This document shows, piece by piece, positions 50,301 to 62,300 of a stretch of 64,000 bases of DNA. This DNA comes from Holothuria scabra. Its lineage: Eukaryota > Echinodermata > Holothuroidea > Aspidochirotida > Holothuriidae. Made by a program: the position numbers and the translations under genes. The stretch spans positions 32,717,455-32,781,454 of the forward strand of contig CM074180.1 of assembly GCA_037179385.1 (NCBI GenBank). Reading direction: 5' to 3'. Under the pieces are notes generated by a model. It did no database searches, was not told the origin of the DNA, and was given only the letters and a program-made list of their open reading frames with translations. Positions within the stretch are counted from its first letter, which is position 1. Each line of letters starts with the position of its first letter.

Positions 50301-53300
50301 TGTTTGCAGTCTTTGATGCTATGATACTGTAGGGATGTACACGTGTAAGTGATTTAGACGATGATAGTGTTATATGGTTACCTCACAATACGTGGGATAA
50401 TGGATGTATTAAGAAGATATAAGATACCTTTATGGAAACATACGTGCTTGCAGTTGACAAAAGTAGCTATCTTGTGGTGGCATAGGGTATGCCAGTTCCC
50501 TTTCACTAACTTATTAGGGGTAGGCCTCCCATGTTGCTGCCCATACATGTGTCCTAGAATTTTGATCCTGCTATGTGCTGGATAGATGCACCTCTCACTG
50601 AACACACAGGATCATTCTTCCTAATGGTGAGGTAAAAAAGGAACACAGCTTTGTCTTTGCCCCTTGTTATTGAAGGCTATGATCTATACCAAGAGTTTCT
50701 TCCTTGTGAGACCGCTAGGTTGACAGGAAATTAAGTAAGGAAGTTGGAAGTCACTGCTTATTTTGCATGGTAAATTTAATTGTTGTATTATGCAATAATA
50801 AGTTACGGATGGTGATGCTCCATAAGTATTTATTTTTCCTCAACACCAGCTTCATTCAATTAAGAGTTCCTTTCCTGAGAGTTGGAGCTATTTCAGGAAT
50901 TCTCTTTTGAAGGGGTTAATGAGATATATATGGCGGCTGAACAGCTGCTTTATTATTCCTTGTGGACAGTTGTAGGGCAGTGTTGTAAACTTCAGGATAG
51001 GCTCATCAAGTCTTCAATCAATGAGAAAAGATGGAGACTGTGAGCAATAGACTTCTCTTTAATTGAGCTACCTAAGTAGTTAAAACGTGAATGGTCGCAA
51101 GGGGAGCACACCAATTTGGACATTTTATTCTAGAGTTGGAAAGGGTATAAATGTCAAAAGTTTAATTTAAAGACTAAACGGCAGACTAAAGGATATCCAT
51201 GAAGAAATGAAAAGTTTTAAGTTTAATTTGTCACATATATATTTTTTTGCAGTGGGGAATTCAGTCACTGAACTGCACTGTTGGGCCTCACAATTAAATT
51301 TCATGACATATATTTTAAGTAACAGGACATAAATGCAACAGTTTATTTCCAATAGAACTCACTGATTTGAACCTTTGTGTCAACCTCTACGTAAGTAGTT
51401 TTTGTTTATTTTCTTGTTTTGCAGGGAATCACTTTCCAGGCTGTCATCATTACAGATCAGCATTTCACCTTTACAGAGTTTATTTATGGTGACAATAAAT
51501 TCCCTCGAGCCCGTGCCATCCCTAGATCTCCTGTGATTGGATTCTCCTCATCAGACGCAGACTTCTTTGATTATGCTGTTGCAGAAGAAACAGCAGTAGC
51601 ATTTGAAAAAACAAAGTAATTTTTTTTGTTTTTCCTCTAAATACTATGTTTTTAAGTTTATTCCATCATGATGCGTGATGCTATTTCTTTATTGATCATA
51701 CTCATGTGAAAAAATGAAGACTTCTTTGGTGGGATCTTCAGTGGTAATAAACAGGCCAAAAAAATGTGGAAAGCTGTTTCCTTTAGGTTAACATCAAAGT
51801 CACCCCTAATGCAGTACATTTCATAATGGAGATAAAGTGGGTGGGGAGGGAGGTGGGATGTTTATTATAGAGGAGAAGCCATCTTTGTTTATAGCCATGC
51901 AGCTAGGTAGGGTTGTACACCTCAGCCACGGACTTGTATACATGGACAGAGCATGTAACGTGTACATCCTATCCGTAGCTGGTCACCACCAACTGAGACA
52001 AAAAAGGTGCACCAAGATGGCCGCCGTGAATCTATAAATTTCTGATTTGACGACGACTCTGTAATATTGCAAGCAAAAGTTAAACTTGAATGGAGAAAAA
52101 TATATTCCTGCAATATGTGATTTTGACCTTACCTTGCTATATTTCAAAAATATTTCAACTTTCTTGCAAAATATGGGAATATACTTGAGCAAGTCCAAAC
52201 TTTCACACAACCACAGCAGACGGCCATTTTGGTGCGCTTTTTCTCACACCTATGGTAGCGACAATGTACCGTGTAGTATGCTCTGTCCATGTATAGGAGG
52301 TCCGTGACCTCAGCTTACAACCTGGTTCAACCGTGTGGTGCCAGTGGCCTTTTCCAGTTGTGGGGCAATGAATTGTGTCCCTCCTTTGCTGATGTTAAGG
52401 ATCATGCACAATGGCAGTACGTTCCATTTTTTAGGTCTTTGGAATGACTTTACCTGACAACGGAACCCTGTCCTCCAGTGTGATGAGATGTTTTGTACCA
52501 CTTTGTACAGGGCCATTCAGGAAAGTTGAGCTGTGATGTTACAGTGAATAAAAGCTTGGCCCCTTGCAGCTGTCTTTAATTGATGGTATGCTCGAACAAA
52601 AAAATGTGTAATGTTTGAGCTTGTCCTGTGGTTAAATGATGGTGTTACAACCTCCTTGAAGGGCAGTTGTTGACAAGGTTAAGTGACCCTATATGTGGGA
52701 AAATCCTATAAGGCTTCTGCCATCCGCAGGTATGGGCAAGGGGGGGCACTTGCCCCCCCTGGAAAATCAAAAATTTGAAAAAAAGTGTAACAATCAAAGC
52801 AAAACCCTGAACAAAACGTGTTTTCCAAGTTTCTATGCGAAAAATAGGCTTTAGAAATGCCATTTCTGGCGATCTGGGACGCATTTTGGGGTGAAATTTT
52901 TGCATGCTTTGTGCCAATTCATGGTGACTTGGAGGTTTTGCCCCTCCCTAGAAATTTTGCCCCCCCTGACTTTTTTTTCTGCGGACGCCCATGGTGGCTA
53001 ACTATCTCTACAAATTAGATCAAATATGGTTCTTTTGAAAGATCTTTTCAGATGGGAAAACCTGGGATTGCTCTTGTATGCAAAAACAACTTTTCTTTGG
53101 TCCTACCAGGGGTTGAGCCCCAAACCTACTGCTTTTTAAACTTCATGGCTTTAAATGCATCTGACTTTACCCACTTTGGCCATAGCAACCTCAGAAGAAG
53201 TATAAACTCCATTATTTGATCAGACTGGCTATACTTTTGCATTCTCTGGCTAAAGCTTTTGACTGAATTCACTAGTATTATTCATTTTCACTTGCAGATC

Positions 53301-56300
53301 CAGCAATGTAAACGAGGAGGGTGTGTGGGCCTTCCAGATTGATGGTATTGACCCATATGACATTGTCTGGGGTGTCCCAGCAGGGGGTATGATCCAGGGA
53401 GAAGATCCAGAAGTCTTTAATGATCTAGACACAGGTAAATGCTGCCACAACACTGAAGAGAAGAGTTGATACGTCTTGATATGTAAACGAGCAAGGTTTG
53501 TGGGCCTTTAAGATTGATGGTATTAACACATATGACATAGTTTGGGGTGTCCCAGCAGGGGGCATGATGCAGGGAAAAGATACAGAAGTCTTTAATGATG
53601 TGGACATGGGTAAATGTTGCTGCAACACTGAGATGGAGATTTGATTCTTATTGATATGTAAATGAGGAAGGTGTGTGGGCCTTCTAGATTGATGGTATAA
53701 ACCCATATGACATAGTCTGGGGTGTCCCAGCAGGGGCATGATTCAGGGAAAAGATCCAGAAGTCTTTAATGATGCAGACAGGTAAATGCTGCCTCAACAT
53801 GATAAGGAGATTTATTGCTTATTGATATATAAATGAGGAAGGTGTGTGAACCTTCTAGATTGATAGTATTAACCCATATGACGTAGTCTGGGGTGTCCCG
53901 GTGTCCCAGAAGGGGACATGATTCAGGGAAAAGATCCAGAAGTCTTTAATGATTGAGACACAGGTAAATGCTGCTGCAGCACTGATAAGGAGATCTATTG
54001 CTTATTGATATATAAATGAGGAAGGTGTGTGGGCCCTCCAGGTTGGTGGTATTAACCCATATGACATAGTCTAGGGTGTCCTAGCAGGGGGCATGATTCA
54101 GGGAAAAGACCCAGAAGCCTTTAATGATTCAGACACAGGTAAATGCTGCTGCTTCAACACTGAGATGGAGATTTATTGCTTAGTGATTTATAAATGAGGA
54201 AGGTGTGTGGGCCTTCCCAGTTGGTGGTATCAAGGATGAAAATATTTCTTAGTCAAAGCTTTGAATTTGTCCTAAAAGTTAAAAGGGGGTGAGGTTATGT
54301 CAGGTGAAGAAAAAGACTTGTGACCATACAGATGACAGGTAAAATAAAAGAGTATATTGAAGTGAAAGGGAAGTATTGAAGTATTGTCAACAACTCTTCT
54401 ATATTGTGTCTGTACAATTTATGCTGTATCACAATTGCAACACAAAAAAAATTTCTATCCATTTGACTGTTGAGGAATGATCCGGAAAGATTTTTTTTAT
54501 CAAATCTGATCCATTCCATGTTCAATTTCCCTCAATGATTGTTCAGGATTTTGCAGTATATTACCTTATGTTCTTTTGCAATATTTTTTTGAAAAGCTGT
54601 GGGAGTAGTCTCACAAATACACGAATTGTCATGGTCACATGACATTACCACAACCTAATACTTTGAGGGCCTGTTTATTAACATGATGTGCATGTGAACA
54701 TGCATCCCTATTAAGTATTATCAATTTTCCAAACCTGAGTGATGTAATGTCTTTTTGAACCATTTCAAGAGCAAGATGTCAAAAACTTTCTTCAAAAACT
54801 GTCTTACATGTTTGGTAATGTGCCTGAAGGGTGCAGTTGATGTGTTGGATATTTTCCCAATGCTTGAAACATTTACAATAATATTGATGTTGATAACTTT
54901 TCCTTGGGCAAAAAGATGTTATCATTTCTTTTGATTGATGCTCTTTGTAGGGATTAAATTAGGTCAAATGTCACAGGTCCTGCAATGAAAAAGGAATGGT
55001 AAAGATTATCAATAATTGTCAACAAAAACTTGTTTTTCTGAAGTTCTAACCCATAAAGGGCTTTCTCAATTCTGAAACCACCATTTTCAGCAATGTCTTA
55101 CAAATGGAGTCTCTGATCATGCTTTTGAAATGTGTGCCATCACTGAAATTAATGGGTTGTGAAAGTTAGAGAATAATATAGCATGCAGTCTACACAAGGG
55201 AGCCTAACTTCAATTTATTATTACTTCCTTAACTTCCATCTCCCCAAAGCATGTTTCATTTCAAAATAAAGAGGGGAAAGGGAGGATTTCCCCTCCTCCC
55301 CTTCCCAGAAGAAAGTGGGTAAAATCCCCCTTCTCATTTCCATTAAAAGTAGATAATTGTCAATACATTGGTTTCTTTATACTTAAAAAAGAGGACACTT
55401 GTACTGGTAGAAGCACAGAGAAGAGAGAGACAGAAGTTCTTTTTGGTGAGTCAAAATATATTCCAGCAGCCACAACCGCAAACTTGTCACATCATATACA
55501 AGACTCCAGAACTCTGTGAAACTACCAAAATTATAAAGAAATACAAAAATATGTCAGTATAAATATGTAGATGTTTTCGCTTTTCATAAACAAATTTCTT
55601 GTATTTTACACAAACATTTAATTGCACAGCTATACATCACAAAAATAATATAACTTTCGCACACACACCTAAACTCTATACGCAAATTCTACTCAAGGGC
55701 GGGGGAGGGAAGGGAAGAGAATTATTGCACAAACCATCTCTCCGCACCACACTGCAAATTACATACATTCAAACATATTCTGGACCAACCCCAAGGTTTC
55801 TCTACTCAAACCGTTCATACCTCTTTGGCCCTTTAGAGTGGCTTCAGCACCGGAATAGTAATACAAGTTTCCATCCCCAAGTGTACAAGCATACAAATAT
55901 AATACGAGCACATCGTTTCACAATTACTTCAGAAAGACACTGCCATGCAAGGTGTAACCTCTTTGAAGATATAAATACGAGCATCTCCTTTGCAAGTTGG
56001 TTTTGAGAGACGCTACCCATGCCACGTGCAAACCCCTTTATACGAATGCACTGCATGCTTTACTGAGCAGGAAGCAGGTGCACCAAATATAACAATACAA
56101 GGATTACATAACCGATCTGAAGGGACACAAAACAAAAGATACAACTGAACCTTAAAGCAACACATGATATATTCACTACAACACTTTTGCAGCAATGTTT
56201 GAACTCACACAAATAGATGGCTTTTAGAAACCTTCAAATTGTACCTTAGAGGGGCCTTGAAGCAAGCTTTTGTCCCTCTCAACCCACTTGAAACTTTGAC

Positions 56301-59300
56301 CTAAGACATCATCAATTTAAACTTGAGGTTAAACAGTGGAAAAAATCCCCTCTTTTTTGTGTTATTGGCTAAATCTCTGCTAACCTATTGACTAAAAGGG
56401 AGTCATGGATGATTTTTACGAGAAAGTGCGGGGATGGGTGAAACTTCATGTAACCATTCTACAGTTAGTATCCATTTCTCTCATCCTTCAACCACAACAA
56501 AATAAAGAAAAGAAAACATAGGAACGAGAAAATGTAAGGGGAAGATCAGTTTTACTAGTAATGTGTGCATGTAAGTAACATTGAAAGGTGAGCTTTTCAA
56601 GTCTGCTTAATTTCATTGGTCTTGCTGTATTAAACTGCTTTACCATTTGGTGTTTGGTTGTGAAGACTGAGTACAATGACCTTGTGATGTAAACAAAATG
56701 CATGTGCTTGACCTCATTAAAGATTTCAGGTGTGAAAATGTACATCAGTCTCTTTTGAGAGCAAGGCTAAATATAATTAATACCTTGTTTTTGATCATTG
56801 CCAGATGTACTGGATATGGCAGGGTTAATGTAGCTATAAGACTCCTCTACATCACATGCTATACATTGGTTTAATGTCACAGATAGTGATATAGCAACCA
56901 CTCTTTTGACCCTTAGGCTGAGTTTACTCAAGAGTCTTCAAATTGTCTGTCCTGATTTTCTTTCTTGGTCTGCTTGACAGGCTTCTTTCCAATTTCCTCC
57001 TTTCATTGAATATATTTTATTGCAAAGGAAAATGCTTGCTGTTTATAGATGTTGGCTTTCTGTGGCACAGTCAGACAAATATTGTCTATGTGTCTATGAA
57101 AGGAGGGTAGATTCTGGGGATTAACCTTTCCATTGGGTAAGGAGCTTCAAATGTGGAATTATAAGTCCATTTTTTTCACTGTTGGATTTTCCAGTGGGAA
57201 CTGGCAGGCTACTCCTCTTTTACCCCCTTCCCCATACTGCAGTGTGGTGTTACTGTGCAGTAACTTTGTTTACCTTCCTTTTTTTCTGTTACTAGATTTA
57301 AACATCAATCTTGGCGTGGTTGGTGATGACTGCTCCCGGTGTGCAGCTGATGTATCTTCTTGTGAAGTTTTTGGAGCAGGGTACTGCTGTGTGTGCACCA
57401 CTGACTACATGGGAAATGGCAAGACCTGCTTGTTAAATGGTTCGTATTTTTGGATGGATTATGGGAGGTATTTATCATAGGTTTTGGCTTTTATATCAGA
57501 TGTCATAATATCATAACATTGGTATCAGAAAAGTTTACTCTTTATGAAGATGCCACACCCAGAGAAAATAAGGTCCTGAGGCAAGAATGTTACTTCATCT
57601 GTGTCTAATTGTAACTCCTGTTTTTTTTATGAACCATGTCAATAAAATGACTCTTCCCAGGCCTGCCAGCTCTTTACTTTCATGTAAGTATAATACATAC
57701 TTATGAAATGCGTCAGTGTAGGGGATGGATGCAGATAAAAAACAAACATTTACCTTGATTTTGTTTCCCATTTATTCATTTAGTCTGGTAAAGTTGACAA
57801 AACTGCATAATCTCTTTCTCTCCCAGACTTGTAGGTTAGGTTAGATGGATTTTTTATTGCCCAGTTTCTAATCAACTGGTTTAAGTCAAACTGGCCACAG
57901 CCTTTCTCTACTTGTGGCTCACTGGCTCGTTTTCCCTATTCCATTGCTTATGATGACCCAAGCACAATGACAGGAGGTTCAATTTTTGGTTTCGATGAAA
58001 GAGAAACCTATGCAGTCACGATTGCGTGTGTGTACGTATGTGTGTGTGTGTGTGAGTGTGTGTGTGTGTGCGTGTGTGTGTTTGTGACACTTTGCTCGTT
58101 AACACGATATCTCAAGATATGAATGTCTGACAGTTTTCAAACTTGGTACATAGATGTGCCATATTGAGAGGAAGAACCCTATTGTTTTTGGCAGAGGTCA
58201 AAGGTCATTGGGGTCACTGGGGTCAAAGTCTGAAAATCTCGTTAAGACGATATCTCATGGTAGGAAGTTTGGGTAGATTTCATATTTGGTATGTTGATGC
58301 GTTATGGTCAGGAGATGGTCTCTATTGTTTTTGATGGAGGTCAAAGGTCATCTGGGGCCTGGGGGTCAAAGTCTGAAAATCTTGTTAAAGTGATATCTCA
58401 AGATGTCTATTTATCTATCTATCTATGTATTACTTTTGTTGCAATCTAAAGGGCATCTGGAATAACAAAATTATCTTTTGAACATGCTAGTATAACATTT
58501 GAGTGAGAAGATAATGGTGCATGATGGCAAATTTGAAACAGTACATTTATGTATCATCGAAACCTCAATGCATTTTTGCATTCTGGTTAAAGTCTTCAGT
58601 ATGACCAGGCCAGGACTCAAACTCCCAACTTCCTGACAGCAAGTCTGATGCTCTAACCACTTGACCATACATTCCATCTCCCAGGCTTGCAGGTAGAAAG
58701 ATCTGATTGGGATTCAAATTGTATCAATTACTATCTAAGGGCATAACAATACCACTATTAGTTAGTGCAGAGTGTACAGACTAACTTTGGCTTGGACAAG
58801 CTGTGAATTACTTGTTGAGACTTTTGATGGCAAATTTTTGGCCTATTTATAATAGTGGGAATTTGTTAGGGTCAGAGTGGCTTCATTTTAGCCCAAGTGT
58901 GGGTTGACAAAGACTAATGGGGTCATTACCAATCCCTGCCAACACTTGTTTCTACAACCTTGAGCCCTCCCTTCCTCTCCCTCACCCACTCTTTTCCAAA
59001 TGAACCCTACTGACTGTTTTGGTCAAGTTGATTTGAAACATTTTTTCTTGATGTTAACAAATTTTTTTAAAATTAATAAATTCAGTATAGCCTCATCAAT
59101 TTAATGTTACAAAAAGAGGTCCCAGTGGATTATTGTTGTGCTGTTTGATCCTATAGATGATTCATAAACCTATCATTACCCACAAAGTTTCAACAAAAGG
59201 GGCACTTTTGATAACCCTTCACTTTGTACTCTTTGAAGTAGGAATGGAATGGAATTTCAACATCTGCAAATAACAAATCACCCCCAGTTTTATTAAAAGG

Positions 59301-62300
59301 TCAACATTTTCCACAAATAGGGATGTCAGTGTTACTTGTACAAATTATTCTACTTTCTGTTACTGTCAAATGTTTGGAATGTTACTTTAGGCACATCTTA
59401 TCTTTTTAAAACCACAAAGTACACCTGGGTCTGTCAAGTTTTATGTGGAACTGTTTTTAATGTCCATGTGAAATATGTATGTTTGAAGTTGAGAGGTTAT
59501 CAAGTGTCTGGTTTTGCTTCCTGGCACACTCATGTTCTTGCAAAATACCCCCTTTGGGGTTTCTAGTGCTTGTATATCTTTGATAACAGTTTTGAAAGGT
59601 TAACATTGTCACAGTCTAGGGCCATTGCCTTGCCTGGTTTTGCTTTTAGAAGAAGTGAGTTGTAAAACTATTTAATAGTAGTTTACTAGTTTTCTTCTTT
59701 AATTTCAGTATCCTATTTGTTTGCCTTATTTATCAGTTTTGGTCTTGTTGCCATAACTGATCTGTAAATTTTATGGAATTTTTCATGATGAAGCTGGATG
59801 TAAGCAAACAGGTTTTAGGGTTGTTAAAAAGTTTTTTTTTCCCTCTGCAGCAACCAACAAACCTTATCGAGCAAATGGTTACATCACAGGAAGGGTGAAT
59901 GGAGAAGAATTGTCTGGGGTTAATGTACATGCTTTCATTGTTGCTACAGAAGGGCGAACATATACTGCCATTAGCCCCACCCCACCTGGTCTCAATTACA
60001 CACTGCAGTTCCTCATTCCATTGGCAGAGACAATTGGATGGCTCTTTGCTGTACCCAAAAATAAGGGCATAAATGGGATAACATCAACAGGTAGGTCAAA
60101 CTGTGGGATTGTAACAACATCTCAGTGTAGCAGTGTAGCTAGAAAAACTGTGTGTATTGATGAGGGGAAGGCAGAGGGGGGGGGGGGCTCCATCATTTTC
60201 AAGAGGGCTTCTCAGAGTAAACTTTTAATGGCCAGGCTTGTAGAAATTTTTCATGCTTGGATTCATCATTTCCCAGTGGAGGAGGCTTTACAGAGGGGCT
60301 GGAGACTTGTGAAATCTCATGCCAGCCCAAGCTTTACTGTTATGTAGATTTTAAGTTGTCTTCTCTATAAAATTGCACACTTCATTAAGGACAACATTAA
60401 ATTGATTCTTTGTTTGGCCAAAAGTAAGACTGTACTCTGTTGTTGTACAGTGTTACTCTTAGTATCTTGAACACCATCAGGGGCCCGTTCCATGAAGAGT
60501 TACGCACGATCTTAAGTTTGATTTACTGGTGACTTAAGTATGGGGAATCAAACTTAAGATTGTGCGTAACTTTTTGTGGAATGGGCACCAGGTCAGTGAG
60601 GTAGGGGCGGGGACAGACAAGAAAACTTAACTCAGTGCTGACTCAGATTTGGGTGTATGTGGAAAGGTTCATAATCTTACCATGAATCTGTGCAGACTAA
60701 ATCCATAGAAAGCTGTGCTGAAGTTCATGAAAGGCTACTCCAACGTACCTGCTACAAAAGATTACTGTAGTCTTAGTTTCATTAGCTTAAAGAAAAAAAA
60801 ACATGTTTGTAGTCTTTTGTCCAACACAAGCTTGCAGTGTACTTTTTCTAGATTTCCCAAGCAATATATCTCATATTTGATTTTATTAACATTTAATCAT
60901 AAAGTGAATAGTTTTCTTTCCTTCAGCGACACAGTTTTGTCATAGATATTGTTGCTGCATGACTTTCCCCAGGGATACCGGTTCATGTTACACAGCTGTG
61001 CTACATTTCACTTCTTAACTTTTGAGAAAGATTCAGTTGAATAAAGGTTCAATTGTTGTTAATCTTGAGTGTCTCTCTAGAGGGTTGCTTTAAGTGAGAT
61101 CTGATAGAGTGATATTTACTCTTTTGACTGCACATGAATCATGTGTCTGAAATGTGACAATTTTGCTATGGAAAGGGTTTTAAAGTATACATGTGTACAA
61201 CTTTGCCCTCCCTCTTAAAAGATAGCAATGTAAGGTGTTTGCCTTTGTAAAATTGTGAAAGAATCAACAGGTGGCTAAAAGTAATGTCATAAAACTTAGT
61301 TTAAGAACAAATCATGACCAAGAAATTCATGTAGGATCCATCAGAATTAACTAGATGTGAAGAATGATTTGTTATTAAAACATTTAAGTTCAATCTGTTT
61401 CGACTATCTTGCAAATAAATTTATGTTGAAGATTATCTCATCTCAGTGTCAAATATTTAATATTTCTAATTTAAAAAGAAAAGTAAATCGTCTTTGCTGC
61501 TGCACATATGCAGAATCCTAAAGAGGGATTGAATCATACAAGGCCATGTTCTGTTCAGTACACTACCATGTGTGATTTGAATGTTAATGTAATCAGATCT
61601 CACATATCACCATAATTAGCAAGAGGTGTCATTGTCCAATAAAGATGAGCTGTCAATGTTTGAATTTAGGTTAATCGAGTTGAGCTTATGAACTATTAGT
61701 GGAGATTTTTTTTGTTGGGGGGGGGGGGGAAGGGAAGGGGGGAGGTATTGAATTGTCTGGAGTGATACGGCAGCTAACTAAACAGTTATCTTTACCCTCC
61801 TTACTTATGTAGCTGGTCTGCAGCTTCTTCCTTTTGCTAAAATAATTCAACTAAATGCATTCTATGGTCACAGTGACTCCTTGTTCATATTATTTTTCAA
61901 TCTTGTCATCACAGGAGGCACATTTACCTCTACATCAAGACTACGTTTTAACACCGGTGAAGAGTTAACCATTGAACAAGAATATCTCACCTCTGGTGAA
62001 AGCATTCGCAATAACATTGATATGCAGGGAAATCTACCAGTCCTGACTGACAAGGTTCTGAGAGTAGAAGATCATTCTCAGGTCTTTACCAGACATCGAC
62101 CAGGTAAAACTTTTTTGAGCGGTAGAGAAGAGTAAAATATTGTCATCTTTTTGACAAAGTTTCAGTACATTCTCTTCATTATTTATGAAATCTTTATGAA
62201 ATATAAAATTTGACAATGTCTTATGTAGTGCTTAAACATTTATTTAATACCACATGATGGAAGTTTTTCCTCATGGAAAAAAAATTACAAGAGTGAGATA

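Larger units (their letters stand above)
42941..51424 (+). other. nidogen intron 2 (8.5 kb)
   Basis: GT (42941) to AG (51424). It contains the small hAT-like MITE (44361), the non-LTR retrotransposon (44965), CAGGG MITE copy 2 (48158) and the TTAA element (49445). Nothing recognised in 42941-44350, 47180-48150, 48500-49440 and 50030-51424 apart from T-rich runs. Confidence 0.85.
51616..53297 (+). other. nidogen intron 3 (1.7 kb)
   Basis: GT (51616) to AG (53297). It holds the 8-bp-duplication element (51927-52306) and the low-complexity repeat near 52730-52990. Nothing else recognised. Confidence 0.85.
53435..57295 (+). other. nidogen intron 4 (3.9 kb)
   Basis: GT (53435) to AG (57295). It starts with the exon-D-derived tandem array (53435-54245) and contains the CAGGG MITE copy 3 split by a solo LTR (55265-56379). 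Nothing recognised in 54246-55260 and 56380-57295. Confidence 0.85.
57440..59850 (+). other. nidogen intron 5 (2.4 kb)
   Basis: GT (57440) to AG (59850). It contains the SINE split by the Helentron-like copy (57835-58672). Nothing recognised in 57440-57830 and 58690-59850 except a strong T-rich acceptor tract. Confidence 0.85.

Noticed and set aside
53483..54245. Five further nidogen exons (alternative exon cassette)
   Set aside because: All lack an AG acceptor and most have stops or indels; treated as a degenerate array.
55599..56006. 135-codon ORF as a host gene
   Set aside because: It lies wholly within the solo LTR, has no recognisable domain and no splice context.
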